Shown here: in pieces, positions 60,640 to 64,000 of the stretch
Layout: the number at the start of each line of letters is the position of its first letter
Numbering within the stretch: position 1 is the first letter of the stretch
Assembly (NCBI RefSeq): GCF_000003815.2
Contig: NC_049982.1
Coordinates: 3,927,259-3,991,258, forward strand
Direction: 5' to 3'
DNA length: 64,000 bases
DNA from: Branchiostoma floridae
Taxonomy: Eukaryota > Chordata > Leptocardii > Amphioxiformes > Branchiostomatidae
The notes under the pieces: generated by a model
What the model was told of the DNA's origin: nothing
Seen by the model: the letters and a program-made list of their open reading frames with translations, nothing else
The model's database searches: none
Position numbers and translations under genes: made by a program

Positions 60640-61090
60640 TGCTTGGAGAGTACATTGAATGTCCAACTGGATGCTGTCGTCGCCCCGGTTTGAAGCCTGA
60701 CCAGACAACGACGCCCTTTGTGGGGTTGGTGTGAGTTTGGGTGGGATTAGGTTGGGGTGGGGGTGCAGGGTATAGAGCGTAGCTTGAGAAGAAACCTGTT
60801 AGGCTCAGGTCCCAATGCACCGGTGCCCGTCAGGGATGTAGCCCCGACCGGCGGGTGCCCCGAAGCCACAAATCCGCACCGGTGTACTGCCGGATACAGG
60901 GGGCACCATCGGCGTCCCCCACGGGTAAGTCATGGAGTCTATTTGGTACAATGTTCGTGGGTAAATTTTAAGTCCAACTTGAGTTCAACCCGGTGCCTGA
61001 CCAGGCCCAAAAATACTCCAGGCGCCCTGAGGTGTCCCAGGTGGCCACGTAAGGACATCGCCTGATCATGAAAGAACAAAAAAAAAAAAC
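60640..61090 (+). mobile_element. GC-rich retroposon-like block ending in poly(A)
   Basis: A GC-rich segment (GTAGCCCCGACCGGCGGGTG region) ends CGCCTGATCATGAAAGAAC followed by a run of about 12 A. This looks like the 3' end of a retroposed element. The family was not recognised. Confidence 0.4.
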
Positions 61091-61261
61091 GTGAACTGCC
61101 TTTTAGAAATGGGACCTAAGCCTGAACAGGACGTCTCTAGCGTCGCATGCGCAGCGGAATACAGACATTCTGTATCTCTCCACTCTTGTCACTGCCATAT
61201 GTGATGTGGCAAACAAAAAGATTATTCATTACACATACAGAAACAAACAGCATAATTGGGA

Positions 61262-61600
61262 CACATTCATGTGCTCTGCGCGGTAATTAAGAATATAGAT
61301 TGATACAGGAAGTCTCTGTCAACAGCCAACTTTCGCATTTTGGTTTCTGCACTTTGTGCTGTGTTACTAAAATTCATATAGATTATTGATCAACTAATGG
61401 AGTTACATTAAGAAGCAAAAATGTTGAGTGTACAGAAATTTGGAATTCTCTGTTTGAAGTAGCAGAGAAATTCGCGTGCACTGCGCGGTAACTAAATTAA
61501 TTATAAAAGTGAAGTGATACAGGACATCAACGGTCAGCATTTGCATCTTAGTGCTCCCCTTCGCACTGTGTTAATGAAATTCATATAAAGTCAAAGATTT
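61262..61600 (+). repeat. Diverged direct repeat, about 200-bp period
   Basis: Landmarks CTGCGCGGTAA, TGATACAGGA, GCACT(T)TGTG...GTGTTA and AAATTCATATA occur in the same order at about 61275-61385 and 61475-61590. Confidence 0.6.
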
Positions 61601-64000
61601 CATCAACGTCGCAAAAGCCCATCCGGTGATTAGCCTGGTATTCAACCTACCTCCGACTTGCTCCTCTGATCACTTTCCCGCAAAATGCTAGGCAAGGCAA
61701 CCGATTGGTAGACCGGAGCAAGAGTAGAAGGCTTCCAGGCTAAACCTATTTGAACCTGAGCGACGGGTCACAATTACTACATGGGCCAGAGGAAAAATCG
61801 GTACCTCCGGGGTGGCAAATTCTCCTTGCGATTTTTAAATAGTACAAGGACTGTGGTAAATATTCTGATGTGATGGCCATTCTGGTATGGTAGCTTTATG
61901 CAGGCTATCAGCCTTCAAACCTATCACCACGTAAATGATTCAGAATTTTACGCCTTAAACAAGGGGGAGCGGCAAAGAATAAAACATCAATATCTTTCAA
62001 TGAAAATTTACAGGCTAGTAGAACCTGTTAAGAGAATCACATAAAAAAATCAATTGATAGAGAGCACGATTCGTAAGGTTGTGATACATGGATAAGACTA
62101 CAAAGTCTAACGTATAGTAATATGCACAGTTTCAACTTCTTCTCGCTTCTTAAGACAGTTGTAGATGTAATGGCAGGTTAATGCCCGTGCTTAGAGAAAC
62201 TCAGGTGTCTGTGTGAGGTGTCCCGTGGTGTCAGGACAGGATACTCAGCCACTAACCGAGAGCTGGCGGGGCGTGAGGGAGGGGGAGGACGGGGGAGTCG
62301 TTGGTCGGGAAGTCGCAAGGGGACGTGTTCTGTTCCTTCTCCAAATGGTTTGAGATGACGCAGGGTTGCTATTGTAAAATCACAACAGTGACTACAAAAA
62401 AAAGAATGGAAAATACAAAGATACAAAGGGAGAGAGAGAGAGAGAGAAGCATACCAAATATGAAAGTCATGCGACGTTGAGCTTGCCCATCCTGTAATAC
62501 TGCCGAAGCGAAATGCTAAACCAGTCGGCTCGAGGGGCCGTAGCGAGGCGGAAAAATACCACACGGTCCTAGTAGCCGACAGTGAACTAGGGAGAGGCAG
62601 GGATCGGAGCGGATATGACCGTTAGATCTCCTCTCGTGGTCCGGCTGATGCCGGTAAAAGGATGAGGCATCATGGGGAAGTGAAAAGTTCCTCCCCCGTG
62701 AAACTGTCGCCTGTGACTTAACATGCTGCTGTATTCTGTTCTGGCGGTGACAGTAGAACTTCACCTCTATCTCCAAAATGTACAAAATGTGATAGTTTAT
62801 TTCAATCTATGAAAACTCTGACTGAACTGGTCATCCATGGCCGGTTTCAGCTTGACTTTACCAAATTTGCAAAGTTTTTTTTTGAAATTCTAAAAATAAG
62901 GAGGAGGCATCTTGGAGAATCATTCACGACCATCCTCGAACTGAACACGCTTTGCCACATCCGCCAATGCGCTCTACGTCTGCAACCCTTCTCATGCGCA
63001 ACGCTGATCTCGGTTTTCTGTTGAGTAACAAACCCGAACTTAACTTGGGACTGTCAGAACAAAACGGTGTGCATGTGTCACGTGACACGATGCCTGAGTG
63101 GTCAAAACAATACTGGTTTGTCTTATTCTGCGTTTGTTTGAATTGTGACAAAAGCTTACCGACGACAGTGCGCGTCGTCTTGTTGTTTAATGCACTGTGA
63201 ATAAAATTAGGTATCACAAAAATTCCTTGTGAAGTGAGAATTAGAGGCTGATTAGCTTGCAGCCAGTTGGTCATCGTTAGCTGATAACTGTGTGGATTGT
63301 TTGCGTTGTAGCTGTATCATAAAGTTTTGGATGTGAAATCTACATCCTAGCTGTATCTTAAAGAAGTAGTTGTGTTTTGTGTTAAACATATGTTGGGATA
63401 GAGCAGGGAAGATGTAGAAATTTTAAAGTACTTTTTTGTGTCAAACGTTTGTAAAGAAAGACCTAGAAAGATTTAGGAGTGAGAACTTTTTTTGGAAGGT
63501 GAGTTACGAGTAACATATGTATTTTGAGTATGTCATTGTTTTTTTTTCGCATTAATTTCTTTGTTCACCCTAACCGGCAGCACCGTCTTTGTGAACTTCA
63601 GATAATGCATGACCACAACACGCTCCTCATTATGGTGGTTTTTTTAAAAATTAACACTTTCATTTTGTAACGTAACCATCATGTTAGTTTCACCAGTCTG
63701 TTAGAAAAGTGACTTTGAAAATAGAAGTGCCGTGAAAACTCAAACAGAAGTACCAGGCAATCCTCAACTCTCAAGCTGGTTCTACCCCGCATAAGTAGGG
63801 ACTGAGTAAGAAGATCTCTGATTGCATCCGGTCCGGCTACCTGGACTGACATCCTGGAAACTGTGCGGAGTGCTCGTTAAAACTAAAACTCTCAAACTTT
63901 CAGACATAGCATGGTGACAAATTTGAGTTTGAATTCTTTGACAGCTTTGATTGATTTGCGGACCCGACTACCAAGACGATTTTGAAATTTAAGTTATTAT
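61601..64000. other. No gene supported; repeats only
   Basis: Short open frames on both strands here are not convincing. A (GA)n tract lies at about 62430-62447. The block 62500-62790 is less AT-rich and could be a first exon or promoter of a gene to the right, but nothing in it is diagnostic. Confidence 0.4.

Noticed and set aside
62178-62785. Overlapping minus-strand frames suggesting a gene
   Set aside because: Frames are interrupted by simple repeats, lack domains, and have no convincing splice sites.

Overview
The window looks like a cephalochordate genome, most likely amphioxus (Branchiostoma). This is inferred from four things: metazoan intron/exon structure with many short introns, a vertebrate-like TOP3B, a heavily domain-shuffled extracellular receptor, and small polymorphic-looking introns full of MITEs, SINEs and tandem repeats. 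The species cannot be settled from sequence alone.

Layout. 11-1141 (+): an uncharacterised single-exon protein with a myristoylation-like start. 2703-4854 (-): a CCDC59/TAP26 (FYV7-like ribosome biogenesis) homologue, head to head with TOP3B across about 330 bp. 5188-23996 (+): a complete 18-exon DNA topoisomerase 3-beta gene (858 aa). 25811-43831 (-): at least 29 exons of a chimeric receptor, C-type lectin / WSC-like / MAM / Frizzled CRD / C-type lectin / kringle / CUB / LDLa / Frizzled CRD / kringle / Sushi, joined to a Cys-loop ligand-gated ion channel. Its 5' end was not found. 47001-59951 (+): a tandem cluster of three intronless LRR single-pass receptors plus a fourth, broken copy. 60.0-64.0 kb: repeats and no gene I can support.

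Three things stand out. (1) The Cys-loop channel carries eleven extracellular modules, nearly all bounded by phase-1 introns. (2) The LRR receptors have cytoplasmic tails in which YEEI-type tyrosine motifs alternate with RPLPxLP proline motifs, the textbook Src SH2 and SH3 ligands, followed by a long array of RRRSLP / NTYWPW repeats. (3) In all three intron-containing genes, fragments of exon ends with the adjoining splice site or stop codon are copied in tandem into the neighbouring intron or 3' flank. I call these 'exon echoes'. Some differ from the parent exon almost only at synonymous positions.

Exon coordinates were assigned by eye from splice consensus, reading-frame phase and family knowledge. 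Nearly all adjacent TOP3B and channel exons join in consistent phase, which is the main support for the models. The junction between the two exons of the first Frizzled domain is unresolved, and the N-terminal exons of CCDC59 and of the channel gene are uncertain or missing.
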